Below are positions 1-8,071 of a DNA stretch of 64,000 bases, piece by piece. Below the pieces are notes generated by a model that worked only from the letters and a program-made list of their open reading frames with translations, was not told where the DNA came from and did not search any database. The number at the start of each line of letters is the position of its first letter. Positions within the stretch are counted from its first letter, which is position 1. The translations under genes and the position numbers were made by a program. The stretch comes from an uncultured Aquimarina sp. (GTDB lineage: Bacteria; Bacteroidota; Bacteroidia; Flavobacteriales; Flavobacteriaceae): the NCBI GenBank assembly GCA_947496705.1, contig CANMDW010000021.1, positions 1 to 64,000 of the forward strand, given 5' to 3'.

Positions 1-65
1 TCATACGGATGTTCTCTACCAGTAATGGTATTGTTGTACCCTTTGTGTTCGAGCCCAAAAGGATA
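1..65 (-). pseudogene. Rhs core/tail fragment, cut by window edge
   Basis: The minus strand reads YPFGLEHKGYNN followed by TITGREHPY, which is the conserved Rhs core seen again in the full-length Rhs protein at 16174-19890. The nucleotide sequence differs from the two other copies of this core in the tandem units, so this is a separate Rhs tail. It joins element DNA at the 12-mer at 55-66. I infer that it is the displaced original tip of the interrupted Rhs gene. Its tip domain lies outside the window. Confidence 0.75.
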
Positions 66-66
66 A
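55..66. other. Putative attachment core CCAAAAGGATAA (left)
   Basis: This 12-mer recurs at 7597 and 15139, each time 7,542 bp apart. On the minus strand it encodes the end of the Tyr-Pro-Phe-Gly motif of the Rhs core. To its left is Rhs coding DNA and to its right is element DNA. It is the longest sequence shared by all three junctions, so it is the best candidate for the recombinase crossover site. Confidence 0.7.
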
Positions 67-529
67 AAGTTTATGCGATTTTTTTGCTCGGATACCCTTT
101 TTTCACTCGGTTACCTCCAAAAATTTATGTAAAAGAACGTTTTTACTGGTGCTAAAGATAGTCATTTGGGGTAAAAATTCCTCGCAGCAGCAACCCAGTT
201 TTTTCGTTCCTCAAAATCCTCTGTCTTGCTGCTGCTTCCTTTTCCTCGGTATGTTACATAATCCTAGTTATACCCGCACTTCCAAAGTCAGGGGCTATAA
301 CTGGGTTTATGCAAAATACTCCCTTGCCATCTGCATCAGCCCACCCGCCCCAAGCGCACCAACGCTGAACTAACGAACTTAAAATCTGACTTCTAACAGA
401 TGATTTTTACGGAACATATTATAATATTATAGGCATATAATCGTGTCGTAGACGTTATTTTTAGGGGTTTGGGGGCATTTTGAGCAGTTTTTATGCTCTT
501 TACGCGGCATTCAGTCGCCATTTGGCTAG

Positions 530-593
530 TATTTTAATAAAAAGCGGAAGTCCAGCCACTTAACGCCAACGCATTCCGCTTTTTATTAAAATA
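530..593. repeat. 20-bp perfect hairpin
   Basis: Positions 530-549 pair perfectly with 574-593 around a 24-base loop. The arms are A+T-rich with a GCGGAA end towards the loop. It belongs to the folded end of the element. Confidence 0.85.
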
Positions 594-615
594 GCTTTTC
601 CGTATGAGTAAGAAC

Positions 616-679
616 GATTATTATTAAAGTTGAAGTGCGCAACGGCAGTTACGGTTGACCTTCAACTTTAATAATAATC
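616..679. repeat. 19-20-bp perfect hairpin
   Basis: Positions 616-634 pair perfectly with 661-679, and 635-660 adds one more pair. The loop of about 24 bases matches the size of the loop in the hairpin at 530-593, which suggests a repeated architecture. Confidence 0.85.
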
Positions 680-789
680 ATAGCCTAGTGGCGATTGAAC
701 GAAGCTGCGTTGCACGCAAAACTGGCGTAGCCGTAGCGTAGTGGAGCAACCGACGTAGACTGGGAGCGATAGCGGAAGGATGCGCCAGA

Positions 790-840
790 CGATTTTTTGT
801 AATCCTTTTTCTTTCAATAGACCTTTTTTACAAAAAATCG
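790..840. repeat. 13-bp perfect hairpin
   Basis: Positions 790-802 pair perfectly with 828-840 around a 25-base pyrimidine-rich loop. A smaller hairpin (841-858) follows directly. Confidence 0.8.
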
Positions 841-1161
841 GCTAGGTTGCGACCTAGCGGCGGAGCCAATGAAGTGTGTAGGGATGTTGCAGGGGCGCAG
901 GTTATTGGTCCAATAACTGTGAAGCTGTAACAGACCGAGAACACGACGAGGAGGAACGAAGCGCGGGCGGCAAAAGCTTTTTTTTGATCCTGAAGCGTAG
1001 CGGAAGTGAATAATAAAAAGTTTTGCCATAGCTGGGGTGACGACGAGACCTTATTACAGTGTATGGGTGCTGTGACCGTAGGGAACGAACCCATAATAGC
1101 TAATCTGAGGGCGATAGCCCGATTCACTTGGCTATTTGCTTTGCGTGGGACTTCTTGTTTA

Positions 1162-1506
1162 TTAACTTCTTTTCCTTTTTTTATCTGGATTCATTAACGT
1201 AGCAAAAAAGTCAGTCACATATACCTTGTTAGTATGCTCGTCAATAAAGTAAACAATCTTAACGGTCTTTCTTTTGGTGATATGGTAGATTATCGACCTA
1301 AATTCTTTATTAAAACTGGCTAAATCTTCTTCTAAACTTCCCCTTTGGGGGTTGACATCTAAGGACATTGCCAGCTCTATGATTTCATCGGATTTTTTAT
1401 TTGCACTTTGAACACTGTGGGTTTCGTACAAATGTGCCAATAGTTTCCAATAGTATTGTTCTGCTTTTGATGTTATTTCTACTAAATAGCTTTCTCTTCC
1501 TTCCAA
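1162..1506 (-). CDS. RelE/ParE-family toxin (copy 1)
   Basis: The 114-residue protein has the size and pattern of RelE/ParE plasmid-stabilisation toxins: an N-terminal segment with AEQYYWKLLAHL, then a beta-rich C-terminal half with SFNKEFRSIIYHI and TVKIVYFIDE. The family acts as an mRNA endonuclease or gyrase inhibitor in the cytoplasm; which of the two cannot be told here. Its start overlaps the antitoxin gene by 25 bp, a usual arrangement. In this setting it probably stabilises the integrated element by post-segregational killing (inference). Confidence 0.75.
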   Translation of the reverse strand: MEGRESYLVEITSKAEQYYWKLLAHLYETHSVQSANKKSDEIIELAMSLDVNPQRGSLEEDLASFNKEFRSIIYHITKRKTVKIVYFIDEHTNKVYVTDFFATLMNPDKKRKRS

Positions 1507-1724
1507 CGGTCTACTTCGCTTTTAAATTCCTGGATAGGTCTTGTTTCACCTTTTTCTATGGCTTCTAAAGAGGCTTGCGCTCTTTGTTGTAAATCAGATG
1601 CTTTATTGGAATAAAATGCCCTGGACTCTTGTTCAAAAATAGCCTTGATTTTAGTTAAAACACCTTCTTTTTGGGTTTGTAACAACAACTGCATCAACTC
1701 TAACTTTGTGGTTTCTATATTCAT
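1482..1724 (-). CDS. Antitoxin of the RelE/ParE module (copy 1)
   Basis: This is a small, helical, charged protein upstream of and overlapping the toxin gene. The frame opens at 1742, but a TAnnTTTG element at 1745-1752 would place the transcript start at or inside that ATG. I therefore prefer the ATG at 1724 (MNIETTKLELM), giving 80 residues. The C-terminal part (about 40-80, with EFKSEVDRWKEE) resembles antitoxin tails that wrap RelE-like toxins. Autorepression is usual for the family but not visible here. Confidence 0.65.
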   Translation of the reverse strand: MNIETTKLELMQLLLQTQKEGVLTKIKAIFEQESRAFYSNKASDLQQRAQASLEAIEKGETRPIQEFKSEVDRWKEEKAI

Positions 1725-1744
1725 AATCATGTGTTTTATCATAA

Positions 1745-1752
1745 CAAAGATA
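1745..1752 (-). promoter_or_regulatory. Bacteroidota -7 element of the TA operon
   Basis: The minus strand reads TATCTTTG, which fits TAnnTTTG. It lies about 20 bp upstream of the preferred antitoxin start. No clear TTG -33 element is visible at the usual spacing. Confidence 0.45.
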
Positions 1753-1802
1753 ATTTAATGATTTTATTGTTTATATATTGCATTGGGTAAATAAAATTTA
1801 GT

Positions 1803-2696
1803 TTAACTGATGGGATGGAAGTTGTTAACGATCTCGTGCAGGTTTTCTAGATCGTCCTGCAAGTATCTTTCGGTAGAACTGATGTAGCGATGCCCTGCTA
1901 AGTATTGAACTTTCCTAAGATTATATTGACCTAACCAATTGGTAATTACGGAAGCTCTGATTTGATTGATATTTGTTACTTTATGATTCGTTTTTTTCAG
2001 CTTTTTAATGATATGTAAGACTGTATTTCCTAATCGTGCATTGTTTGGGATAAATAAACGCTCACTTTGTACATTCTTACGTTGTTTTATTTCTTCTCTG
2101 ATTTCTTTGGTGTATTCCAGTAATTCAATGACTTGCCACGATTTTAGCTCTAACATTCTTGCATTACTTCGCCTACCACTTTTTATATAAATCTTGCCTT
2201 TGTAAAGTTCTAAGTTTTCGATTTCTAATTGTATCAGTTCAGTAGTATTTAAACCTTGATAGACCATTAATCCAGTAATTGCTTTATTTCTTTTTGCAGT
2301 TAATCTGTGATACGGGTCTTTGATATTTTCGGTCTCAAAAGAATAATATAAATCTTCTAGTTCGTCGGCTTCTAAAAGATTATAATTGATGGTTCTTTTA
2401 ACACCTTTGATATGTATATTCTCTACTGGATTATCACTTCTGTAATTTTTTGATAATAGATATTTGAAGTAGCTTTTTACAATACCTAATTGATGTTTTA
2501 CGGTTTTCTTACTGTTCTTTTTTCGCTGTAAATATTTGATGTACTTCAAGATGGTTTTATAATCAATAGTTTCTGGTGTGGTATCATTTCTTTTACACCA
2601 TTTTAAAAAGATTTCTATTGATTTGGTATAGTTTTCTACAGTAGATGGACTGTAATTCTCTTTTTGTAAGTAGCTTTTATATTCGCTCATTTTCAA
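1803..2696 (-). CDS. Degenerate tyrosine recombinase, partner B (copy 1)
   Basis: This 297-residue protein has the phage-integrase layout: an N-terminal SAM-like core-binding domain (about 1-90) and a C-terminal catalytic-type domain (about 110-290). The tyrosine (Y278) and the GH histidine (H269) are kept. The first arginine is Asn150 in YQGLNTTEL, and the HxxRH box reads NQIRA (N244, R247, A248). Two catalytic positions are therefore lost, so on its own it should be weak or inactive. It overlaps the intact recombinase gene upstream by 20 bp, which points to translational coupling and a heteromeric complex in which B binds DNA or positions the active partner (inference). Confidence 0.8.
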   Translation of the reverse strand: MKMSEYKSYLQKENYSPSTVENYTKSIEIFLKWCKRNDTTPETIDYKTILKYIKYLQRKKNSKKTVKHQLGIVKSYFKYLLSKNYRSDNPVENIHIKGVKRTINYNLLEADELEDLYYSFETENIKDPYHRLTAKRNKAITGLMVYQGLNTTELIQLEIENLELYKGKIYIKSGRRSNARMLELKSWQVIELLEYTKEIREEIKQRKNVQSERLFIPNNARLGNTVLHIIKKLKKTNHKVTNINQIRASVITNWLGQYNLRKVQYLAGHRYISSTERYLQDDLENLHEIVNNFHPIS

Positions 2697-3612
2697 GGGT
2701 TTTAAGTAAATGTGTATAAATCTGTGTGCTTTCTAAACTGCTATGTCCTAAAAAGGTTTTGATACTCTCTAAGGGTACTTCTTGCTGTAATAGATGAGTA
2801 GCAATACTGTGACGTAAAGTGTGTGGTGTAACATCTTTATCGATGATATTTTTGTTATTGGTAGCTGTAACGATAACCCGTAATCGATTAGCAAAACTCA
2901 TCCCTTGTAATCGTGTTCCGTTTTTATTGATAAATAAAGCTTCGCTTAAATTACTTTGGTAAAACTCTGGGCGAGCTTCGAAGACATAGTCTTCTAATAT
3001 TTCTATGTTTTTTCGATTAATAGGAACAAAACGTTCTTTGTAATTCTTTCCTTTACGTACATAAATCCGCTCTTTATCAAAAAATACGTCTTTAATATCA
3101 AGGCTGACAGCCTCCGTCCTTCTAAGTCCACAACTGTAAAGTATGGTAAGCATCGCTTTATCACGTAATCGTATTCTTTCCTTATCACTACTTTGATGGG
3201 TAGCCAAGAACAGTTCTTTGATTTCGGATTGTGTAAGTACGTTTAGCTTTTCTTCTGTGGATTGTGGTTCGGATTTTAGATGTATGTTAATGCCTTTATG
3301 ATCGTGGTTTTGTAAGTATTCTTTGAACTTTTTTAGAGCTTGTTGGTGTTTGTTGAGATAGGATTTACTTAAACTTCCGCTTCTAGTTTCATTGGCTCTT
3401 TGTTGTAAATAATCGTAATAGTTTTTTATGGTTTCTGATGTAATATAATTGATGTTATTAATATCGTATTGTTCTAAGTAATAAAAGAACTCTTGTAAAT
3501 GATTAGGTAAGTAATACACCGTTGTTTCTGCATATCCTAAGATATCCAACCATTCTTTGTAATTGGATACAAGTATCCTATAACTATCGTTTTGTAGCTT
3601 TAATTTTTTCAT
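2677..3612 (-). CDS. XerC/XerD-type tyrosine recombinase, partner A (copy 1)
   Basis: The 311-residue protein has the full set of tyrosine recombinase residues: R164 in CGLRRTE, K187/K189 in RKGKNYKER, H264-R267-H268 in PHTLRHS, H290 in LGHSS and nucleophile Y299 in QIYTH. A core-binding domain covers about residues 1-110. It should cut and rejoin DNA through a 3'-phosphotyrosine link, most simply at the CCAAAAGGATAA core at the unit ends. It is followed by the overlapping degenerate paralogue, so the two are probably made together. Confidence 0.9.
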   Translation of the reverse strand: MKKLKLQNDSYRILVSNYKEWLDILGYAETTVYYLPNHLQEFFYYLEQYDINNINYITSETIKNYYDYLQQRANETRSGSLSKSYLNKHQQALKKFKEYLQNHDHKGINIHLKSEPQSTEEKLNVLTQSEIKELFLATHQSSDKERIRLRDKAMLTILYSCGLRRTEAVSLDIKDVFFDKERIYVRKGKNYKERFVPINRKNIEILEDYVFEARPEFYQSNLSEALFINKNGTRLQGMSFANRLRVIVTATNNKNIIDKDVTPHTLRHSIATHLLQQEVPLESIKTFLGHSSLESTQIYTHLLKTLENERI

Positions 3613-3685
3613 CCCTTTATGTTTTTTGACGTTTTGCAGCGATTTGTATGTAACTAACTGTAATTGTTAGCTTTAATCTCGCCAT

Positions 3686-5230
3686 TTACCTAGTGGCGAC
3701 TTGGTGGCTAGATGGCGAGGTCGAGAGCCTCAACAGGCAAGCCTTTAATGCATTGTCTATCTGCTCTTTGAGGTTTGTGTATTCCTCTATATCAATAATC
3801 TCGAAGCAATAACTTTTGGTTTTAGCTTTTTTAACCCTTCGGATATAACCTTCTTCTAATAACTGTTTGTTGTATCTGCGTAAAGTGGTTTCTTTTACTC
3901 GTAAGTTTCTGCGGATTTCAGTATTGGTAAAAGTCGTTTGGTTATTCTTTGATAGGTAATCTTTTAGGTTTTCTAAGTGATTTCGGCAAGCTCCTGTAAG
4001 GGTATCACTTTTACGTAGTAAAACATCGATAATTAATTCGTTGGCTTCTTGTATGTCTTCGATTGTGGTTTCGATATACATTTCGCCTGTTTCTTCATTG
4101 GTTTTATGTTCCCGTTGGTATTGCTTATAAAAAGTAATGGCTTCTATAAACTGTAAATAATGTGAGTTGGTTCTACGAGGTTTAAAAACTGATTGTGGTA
4201 ACCCTAAGTATTCTGCAAAAGGATTGATGACTTTGATAGGTTTTAGAACCCTTTGAACGTCTTTTAGTAATTCTCTGGCTTTATGTTCTGCATCTTCGTT
4301 TATTTTTCCTGCGCTTATCAAGCGTTGATAGTTCATAATTCTAATATCTTGCTCGTGGCTTTCATCGATATACAGTAAAAAACTACGATTGCTATTATCT
4401 TCGTAAACAGATTCTTGTGTGGTGCATCCTGCAACACTTACAGGACCTTCTACGGTAAGATGTACAGTTCTGGTTGTACCTTTTGCATCTTTATGAACTA
4501 CTGTTTTTGTGATTCTCTTTTTGGATTGTAATTCTCGTAATGGATAGAGTACAGATTCTGCACCGTCTAAATCTTCGATTAAGATTAATTTATGTTGTAA
4601 TTCTGTGCGGTTGAAGTAATAAAAAGCATTGGCAGAGAGTACCGTAATTTCTATTTTATCTTCTTCGGGCATCAGTTCTGATACTTTGGATTGTAAATGT
4701 GTTTTACCAACTCCGCTGCTTCCTAAGCTGATACAATGTAAAGGGTTATTAGTTTTTCTTGATGTAAATATCAAGTACATTAATAATCGATTGGTTTGCT
4801 CTCCAATAACACCACTTTTACCGATTAACTCATTGGTTTTGGTTAGTAAATCCGTTCGTTTCAAGAACTTGACAGCTTCTCGTTCCTCTGTTCCTGTGAG
4901 TTCTTTAAAGTACGGTTTACTAGCTTCTTGCTGTTTTTCTATCAATAAAAATCTGTAGTTTTCTAACTCTTTGGTTACATCTTGTAAAGTTCTACGAACT
5001 ACACTTGTACCAATCTCCAGTCGTTCTGCTACTTTTCTTGTAAATCGTTCTATTTGGTTATCGTTATATAAATCTATGGTATGACGTAAAATATTATGAT
5101 TTTTAGGTTTCTGTATGCTCAATGTAATACGTAAACTTTCCAGTTTGTTGAGTTTTACACTGCCTAAAATGTGAATTTCAAGATGTTTTGTGATGTATTC
5201 GTAGTTGTTTGGATTGGAAGTATCTAACAT
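3686..5230 (-). CDS. AAA+/helicase-like ATPase with C-terminal winged helix (copy 1)
   Basis: This 514-residue protein has Walker A GSSGVGKT at 170-177 and a Walker B-like KLILIEDLD around 214-222. The C-terminal region (about 430-465, with TNTEIRRNLRVKETTLRRY) looks like a winged helix-turn-helix. The order resembles ATPases of mobile elements that start replication or load helicase, but I cannot assign a family name. It is transcribed away from the XRE regulator and lies 73 bp upstream of the recombinases. A role in replicating the excised circle is an inference. Confidence 0.6.
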   Translation of the reverse strand: MLDTSNPNNYEYITKHLEIHILGSVKLNKLESLRITLSIQKPKNHNILRHTIDLYNDNQIERFTRKVAERLEIGTSVVRRTLQDVTKELENYRFLLIEKQQEASKPYFKELTGTEEREAVKFLKRTDLLTKTNELIGKSGVIGEQTNRLLMYLIFTSRKTNNPLHCISLGSSGVGKTHLQSKVSELMPEEDKIEITVLSANAFYYFNRTELQHKLILIEDLDGAESVLYPLRELQSKKRITKTVVHKDAKGTTRTVHLTVEGPVSVAGCTTQESVYEDNSNRSFLLYIDESHEQDIRIMNYQRLISAGKINEDAEHKARELLKDVQRVLKPIKVINPFAEYLGLPQSVFKPRRTNSHYLQFIEAITFYKQYQREHKTNEETGEMYIETTIEDIQEANELIIDVLLRKSDTLTGACRNHLENLKDYLSKNNQTTFTNTEIRRNLRVKETTLRRYNKQLLEEGYIRRVKKAKTKSYCFEIIDIEEYTNLKEQIDNALKACLLRLSTSPSSHQVATR

Positions 5231-5264
5231 TGTTGAAAAAGTTTAAAATGATAAACATTTATGG

Positions 5265-5272
5265 CAAATGTA
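5265..5272 (-). promoter_or_regulatory. Promoter -7 element for ATPase-recombinase genes
   Basis: The minus strand reads TACATTTG (TAnnTTTG). TTG trinucleotides lie at 5293-5298 on the same strand, about 20 bp upstream, as expected for a Bacteroidota -33/-7 pair. It sits in the divergent gap with the XRE gene, a natural place for XRE control. Confidence 0.6.
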
Positions 5273-5329
5273 TGAGATTCATTTCATTTAAACAACAAAC
5301 AATACTAACTTATGATATAAAACTATTGC

Positions 5330-5337
5330 TATATTTG
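5330..5337 (+). promoter_or_regulatory. Promoter -7 element for XRE operon
   Basis: TATATTTG fits TAnnTTTG and lies 36 bp before the XRE ATG. A clear TTG -33 box is not visible. Confidence 0.55.
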
Positions 5338-5373
5338 CATGAATCAGTAATAAATACACTACTTTAGATAGAT

Positions 5374-5703
5374 ATGTTAGACATTGGAGGTAAAATAACA
5401 GAGTTACGTAAAGTAAAAAAATGGTCACAAGAAGATTTAGCCAAAAAAGTAGATTCTTCTCGTGTGATGATTGGTAACTACGAGCGTAATACGAATACTC
5501 CTTCTATTGATATTTTATTGAAGATCGCTAAAGTGTTCGATGTCTCCCTCGATTATATTGTAGGGGAAGGACAGCTCTCTACTTATGATAAAGATGTTTT
5601 AAAACGTATTGAGGATATTGAGCATTTACCAGACGAAGATAAAAACCATCTTTTCTATGTTATTGATAATCTTATCAAAGCTGTAAAACTTAAAAGCTTA
5701 TAA
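5374..5703 (+). CDS. XRE-family (Cro/CI-type) regulator (copy 1)
   Basis: This 109-residue DNA-binding protein has a standard HTH_3 domain at about 7-62: ITELRKVKKWSQEDLAKKV, then the recognition helix region SSRVMIGNYERN and LLKIAKVFDVSLDYIVG. The short C-terminal tail (about 65-109) is helical and probably serves dimerisation. It is divergent from the ATPase-recombinase genes and leads an operon with two membrane proteins. By position it is the likely switch controlling excision and replication (inference). Confidence 0.85.
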   Translation: MLDIGGKITELRKVKKWSQEDLAKKVDSSRVMIGNYERNTNTPSIDILLKIAKVFDVSLDYIVGEGQLSTYDKDVLKRIEDIEHLPDEDKNHLFYVIDNLIKAVKLKSL

Positions 5704-5704
5704 C

Positions 5705-5935
5705 ATGGCTGATAATAAAGAAAAGAGAATTGCTGATTATGACAGCTCTGGTAATCTTGGAGTAACCGAGATGTTTGGAGCAATTATTTTTATGTTAATA
5801 AGTGGTTTAAAAAAGGATTATAATTATTATCATCAAGTAAAATTTCAAAAAAGGAATATTTGGACAGGATATATAATTTCCATTATTCTATTTTTATCTT
5901 TTTTTATTATTTTAATGTGCTTTGTAAATGTATAA
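5705..5935 (+). CDS. Small single-span membrane protein, unknown (copy 1)
   Basis: The 76-residue protein begins 1 bp after the XRE stop codon. The N-terminal half is charged (MADNKEKRIADYDSSG). Residues about 22-35 are mildly hydrophobic and residues 53-75 form a strong membrane segment. I do not recognise a family. Tight packing between the regulator and the CPBP protein indicates co-translation and perhaps a shared membrane role. Confidence 0.6.
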   Translation: MADNKEKRIADYDSSGNLGVTEMFGAIIFMLISGLKKDYNYYHQVKFQKRNIWTGYIISIILFLSFFIILMCFVNV

Positions 5936-5938
5936 TTG

Positions 5939-6721
5939 ATGAAAAAAACTATACTTACAAACATTATAATCTTTATTGTATTTTTTTTATTAATAAATAT
6001 TCTAGGTTATACTAATCACTATTTATTAGGCGATTTTTTATTAGATAATATTCCCGAAGCATATAATATCGCTGATACTTTTATTTACTTACCTATTCTA
6101 ATAATCGTTTTATTTTATATCAAAAAGAGAGGTGGCTTTAATTCTATTTTAAATAACAAAATCACTATTCTTGACGTTATATTAGCAATTGTTATCTGCT
6201 TGTTATTTAGGATTGTAGAAGACCCTGTTTTTAGGTTTAAGGAGATTTTTAAAGTACAAAACATACAAGACTATATAAACGCAACAAGTAATAGTATCAT
6301 TAATCTAAATACTATTTTACTATTTTTAAACGCTGTAATTTTAGCTCCTATTCTAGAGGAATTGGTATTTAGAGGTCTTATTTTAAACTCTTTCTTAAAA
6401 AAGAATAAATTATTGGGGATATTTATTTCAAGTATATTATTTGCACTTATTCATATGACTGTTATCTCATTTGTAACGTCATTTCTTTTTGGTTTAGTGT
6501 TATCAATTGTTTTTATAAGAAAAGGAATAATCTATTCCATATTACTACATATAATCTACAATTTAGTTTGGTTTACTTTAAAATCATTTAGTCAACAATA
6601 CTTTGAGATTGAAGCGTCTCTCAATTTCAATATTACATATTGGATTATAGTAATACTCTCATTGGTCAGTCTTGTTTTATCTTTAAAATATTTATATATA
6701 AAAAGACTACTCAATGAGTAG
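5939..6721 (+). CDS. CPBP-family intramembrane metalloprotease (Abi) (copy 1)
   Basis: This polytopic membrane protein of 260 residues has the three CPBP motifs: EELVFRG with E140/E141/R145, FALIH with F168 and H172, and HIIYN with H204 and N208. A TTG lies one codon upstream at 5936, but the ATG at 5939 is the more natural start. The family includes prenyl-protein endopeptidase relatives and bacteriocin self-immunity proteins. It faces the end of the Rhs tip gene 28 bp away with a shared terminator. It could protect against that tip or process a partner protein; neither is shown by sequence. Confidence 0.8.
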   Translation: MKKTILTNIIIFIVFFLLINILGYTNHYLLGDFLLDNIPEAYNIADTFIYLPILIIVLFYIKKRGGFNSILNNKITILDVILAIVICLLFRIVEDPVFRFKEIFKVQNIQDYINATSNSIINLNTILLFLNAVILAPILEELVFRGLILNSFLKKNKLLGIFISSILFALIHMTVISFVTSFLFGLVLSIVFIRKGIIYSILLHIIYNLVWFTLKSFSQQYFEIEASLNFNITYWIIVILSLVSLVLSLKYLYIKRLLNE

Positions 6722-6727
6722 TCTTTT
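6701..6727. terminator. Bidirectional terminator between CPBP and Rhs tip
   Basis: AAAAGACTACTC (6701-6712) pairs perfectly with 6716-6727 around a 3-base loop. The A- and T-rich ends let it work for both converging genes. It overlaps the last codons of the CPBP gene. Confidence 0.8.
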
Positions 6728-6749
6728 GGTAGAATATACTTTTTATATA

Positions 6750-7652
6750 TTATCCTTTTATCTTCTTTGTTGAGGGTTTAGGAACGTAACCTTTCTTTAT
6801 TATCTCTGATTTTTTCCTGTTGGCTTCTTTTTTAAGACTATCATTCGTATTGTCTAATTTCTTCATATTAGCATTATCCTTTCTAACCTTAAATTCTCTT
6901 TCTGTTTGCTTTTTAGTGCTCCAAATAGTAATGCCTATTTTTGGGTCTCCTGGTTCTGACCTACCTAATCCAGCTTTATCGTGAAGTTCCATTTTGTTTT
7001 TAGTTTCATCTCTACTATTTTCAATAGAATCAAGGTCTTTATTGTTCTTATCTATTGTAGCAACATCACTATCCATACTTTCCTGTAAATTTGTTACTTC
7101 TTGCTCTGTTTTTGCTATTGCTTCGACTTGTTCTGGAACGGCTACAATATCGCCTTCATCAACAGCAGATTTTTCAACACCATCAGTATCTACATATGTA
7201 CCCATATTACCTAATGAAGAATTTTCTTTAGGAGTATTAGCCATTATTTCTTTTGCTCTCTCAAAAGAAATTCCAGCATCAGTCGCTAGCGTTGAAGCAC
7301 TATCTCCAGCTTCTGCCGTATAGGTGCCATCCCCATTATTAATCCAAAATGGAGCCATTCCATCTGGGTCAATAAAACTGATTGGATTATTAAATGCAAA
7401 ATTATATGGAGAGTGTCTACGCATTTCTTCTGCTAATGGGTCAACATTCATCCATCTTCCAATAGCTGGGTCATAATTTCGTGTATCAAAATCTAACCAA
7501 TTTAAACCTAAAGATTCATCAAGTTCTTTACCGTTGTAATTGAAGTGGTTATTTTCCGTACCATTTACAACATTATTATACCCTTTATGTTGTAGTCCAA
7601 AAGGATAAAAGTTTATGCGATTTTTTTGCTCGGATACCCTTTTTTCACTCGG
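6750..7652 (-). pseudogene. Rhs core end plus variable tip, without start (copy 1)
   Basis: The frame is open from 7652 to the stop at 6750, with Rhs homology from 7608. It reads YPFGLQHKGYNN, then NYNGKELDESLGLNWLDF, GRWMNVDPLAEE and SFIDPDGM, the classic end of an Rhs core. The tip follows (about 190 residues): a LysM-like stretch (YTAEAGDSASTLATDAGIS), then a charged coiled-coil region with a Lys-rich end. No known toxin motif was seen. It lacks a normal start because the Rhs body is replaced by element DNA. The first internal ATG is at 7451. Confidence 0.75.
7597..7608. other. Putative attachment core CCAAAAGGATAA (middle)
   Basis: This copy joins unit 1 to unit 2. Its right flank is identical to the right flank of the copy at 55 and its left flank matches the left flank of the copy at 15139, as expected for a site shared by two tandem insertions. 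Confidence 0.7.
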
Positions 7653-8071
7653 TTACCTCCAAAAATTTATGTAAAAGAACGTTTTTACTGGTGCTAAAGA
7701 TAGTCATTTGGGGTAAAAATTCCTCGCAGCAGCAACCCAGTTTTTTCGTTCCTCAAAATCCTCTGTCTTGCTGCTGCTTCCTTTTCCTCGGTATGTTACA
7801 TAATCCTAGTTATACCCGCACTTCCAAAGTCAGGGGCTATAACTGGGTTTATGCAAAATACTCCCTTGCCATCTGCATCAGCCCACCCGCCCCAAGCGCA
7901 CCAACGCTGAACTAACGAACTTAAAATCTGACTTCTAACAGATGATTTTTACGGAACATATTATAATATTATAGGCATATAATCGTGTCGTAGACGTTAT
8001 TTTTAGGGGTTTGGGGGCATTTTGAGCAGTTTTTATGCTCTTTACGCGGCATTCAGTCGCCATTTGGCTAG

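Larger units (their letters stand above)
69..1161. other. Non-coding, strongly folded end of the element (copy 1)
   Basis: I see no convincing gene in this stretch of about 1.1 kb next to the att core. It has three long perfect hairpins (530-593, 616-679, 790-840) and shorter ones: 841-847 with 852-858, 901-908 with 910-917, 184-193 with 226-235, 192-200 with 299-307, an imperfect pair 969-983 with 1015-1027, and 1109-1120. The octamer AGCGGAAG occurs at 543, 771 and 999. The part from about 690 to 1165 is clearly richer in G+C than the neighbouring genes. It could be a folded recombination site, a replication origin or a structured RNA. The sequence alone does not decide between these. Confidence 0.6.
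55..7596. mobile_element. Putative Rhs-targeted integrative element, copy 1
   Basis: This 7,542-bp unit starts and ends at the 12-mer att core. It holds, from left to right: a folded non-coding region, a toxin-antitoxin pair, two tyrosine recombinases, an AAA+ ATPase, a divergent XRE regulator with two membrane proteins, and an Rhs core end plus tip. The two recombinases and the exact fit of the boundaries to a short repeat inside an Rhs gene support a site-specific integrative element. If the crossover is in the core, the excised circle would be 7,542 bp and carry one att site joined in frame to the Rhs tip. I do not recognise a named family for it. No conjugation genes are present, so transfer between cells would need help. 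Confidence 0.75.

Noticed and set aside
149..373. 74-codon plus-strand frame in the folded end of the element (and its copy at 7691-7915)
   Set aside because: It runs through hairpin arms, has no ribosome site, and the product has an unnatural composition. The frame is better explained by DNA structure.
814..1197. Overlapping frames of 60-100 codons on both strands (also at 8356-8739)
   Set aside because: They overlap each other in the GC-rich hairpin region and none has a recognisable domain or promoter.
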